Shown: one piece after another, positions 5,364-6,130 of the stretch
How positions within the stretch are numbered: the first letter of the stretch is position 1
Layout of the letters: each line of letters begins with the position of its first letter
Source: CAYHKY01 sp964357355
Lineage (GTDB): Bacteria; Patescibacteriota; Microgenomatia; UBA10105
DNA: 6,130 nt
Assembly (NCBI GenBank): GCA_964357355.1
Contig: CAYHKY010000075.1
Coordinates: 1 to 6,130, forward strand
Direction: 5' to 3'
The notes under the pieces: model-generated
The model's input: only the letters and a program-made list of their open reading frames with translations
Database searches by the model: none
What the model was told of the DNA's origin: nothing
Translations under genes and position numbers: made by a program

Positions 5364-6062
5364 TTAGAGGTTTGTAGTGAGTAAAGCTTCCGTAACTTTT
5401 CCCATTTTTCCTTCAACGATATCTTCGAGGTTATGCCAACTTTTATTTATCCGGTGGTCGGTGACGCGGTTTTGCGGAAAATTATACGTGCGTATCTTTT
5501 CAGCTCGTAACCCACGTCCGATTACCGATCGTGCGCCTTCGAGAGTTGCTGCCCGTTTCATTTCTTCCACTTCCCAGAGTTTTGCCCGAAGTATTGAGAG
5601 GGCAACAGCGCGATTTTGAAATTGGTCGCGTTCTGTTTGGGCTGCAGTGATAATCCCTGACGGTTTGTGTTTTACTCTGGCAGCCGAGGAGACTTTGTTC
5701 ACGTTTTGGCCGCCTTTGCCACCGCTTCTGTAAAATTCCCACTCCAGATCTTCCGGCCGGATATATATTTCAGCTTCGGGAATGTCGGGTAATACGGCAA
5801 CTGTAGCAGTTGAGGTGTGGATCCGTCCTGAACGCTCGGTTTTAGGGATTCGTTGTACTCTGTGAGTGCCTGCTTCGTATTGGAGCTTGGCAAAAACCTG
5901 AGGACCCTTCATTCGAATTGTATTCTCAGCCAGTTGCTCAACACGCCAGCCAGAAATATTAGCATAGCGGGTATACATGCGCATCAGGTCAAAAGCCCAG
6001 ATTTTAGCTTCAAGGCCACCCGGACCGGCACGGAATTCTAAAATTGTGGTATCTTGGTTCAT
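5364..6062 (-). CDS. prfA: Class I peptide chain release factor, RF1-type, lacking N-terminal domain 1
   Basis: Class I release factors read stop codons in the ribosomal A site and trigger peptidyl-tRNA hydrolysis. The 232-residue product starts almost directly at the PCRF domain (LEFRAGPGGLEAKIWAFDLMRMY, 8-30). The stop-reading motif is PKT at 73-75 in HRVQRIPKTE, the PxT of RF1 (UAA/UAG) rather than SPF of RF2. The catalytic loop SGGKGGQNVNKV has GGQ at 117-119. RTYNFPQNRVTDHRI (191-205) is also canonical. Typical RF1 is about 355 residues; some 110 residues of helical domain 1 are absent, and a hairpin after WRVE (40-43) is shortened. In-frame codons upstream reach a TAG at 6119-6117 without another ATG. 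The ATG overlaps a TGA in another frame. All catalytic features are intact, so it is probably functional. Confidence 0.88.
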   Translation of the reverse strand: MNQDTTILEFRAGPGGLEAKIWAFDLMRMYTRYANISGWRVEQLAENTIRMKGPQVFAKLQYEAGTHRVQRIPKTERSGRIHTSTATVAVLPDIPEAEIYIRPEDLEWEFYRSGGKGGQNVNKVSSAARVKHKPSGIITAAQTERDQFQNRAVALSILRAKLWEVEEMKRAATLEGARSVIGRGLRAEKIRTYNFPQNRVTDHRINKSWHNLEDIVEGKMGKVTEALLTTNL

Positions 6063-6130
6063 TGGATGAATTTGGTATAGCCTACATACTTGAATTTGTT
6101 CCGGCCATATACCCCTCTAAGCTGCTTTGA
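6059..6130 (-). CDS. Possible 3' end of an upstream gene (partial)
   Basis: From the window edge, one minus-strand frame is open for 23 codons and ends in TGA at 6061-6059, overlapping the release-factor ATG as ATGA. The predicted C-terminus is basic and aromatic (YGRNKFKYVGYTKFIQ). It does not resemble the acidic, helical domain 1 of RF1, so it is not obviously a frameshifted release-factor start. The 4-bp overlap mirrors the one at 2001-2004. A 23-codon open frame can occur by chance, so this is tentative. Confidence 0.35.
   Translation of the reverse strand, partial: SKQLRGVYGRNKFKYVGYTKFIQ

Overview
This 6.1 kb stretch (roughly 45% GC by eye) looks like chromosomal core DNA from a bacterium with a compact genome. 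My best guess is a Candidate Phyla Radiation (Patescibacteria) lineage, perhaps Microgenomates-like. That is inference: proteins are short versions of their families, genes abut or overlap by 4 bp, none of the nine genes has a clear Shine-Dalgarno sequence, and at least one mRNA appears almost leaderless. UGA is used as a stop, which argues against the UGA=Gly code of Gracilibacteria/Absconditabacteria. No database search was possible.

Positions 47-3257 (+) form one likely operon: an extended -10 promoter, then rpsF (S6), ssb, rpsR (S18, with a CxxC...CxxH zinc-ribbon pattern), an unrecognised 247-residue beta-rich protein, and a membrane-anchored S41 C-terminal processing protease with a PDZ domain. 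The first three genes are the classic bacterial S6-SSB-S18 cluster. The last two overlap by ATGA and are probably translationally coupled.

Positions 3258-3813 hold a small gene of unknown function on the minus strand (106 aa, four Cys). It has its own consensus promoter (TTGACA-16-TATAAT), set back to back with the promoter of the next plus-strand gene. The leader of the small gene contains an interrupted inverted repeat.

Positions 3814-5339 (+) carry an HtrA-type serine protease (signal anchor, trypsin-like domain, one PDZ) and, 17 bp downstream, an unrecognised 109-aa protein. The window therefore encodes two membrane-anchored PDZ proteases of different catalytic classes, both likely to act on envelope proteins.

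Positions 5364-6062 (-) encode a class I release factor with intact RF1-type PxT and GGQ motifs but no N-terminal domain 1. Its ATG overlaps the TGA of another open frame that runs off the window edge. This shortened release factor and the promoter-equipped small Cys gene are the most interesting items. I found no mobile element, CRISPR array, tRNA or rRNA.
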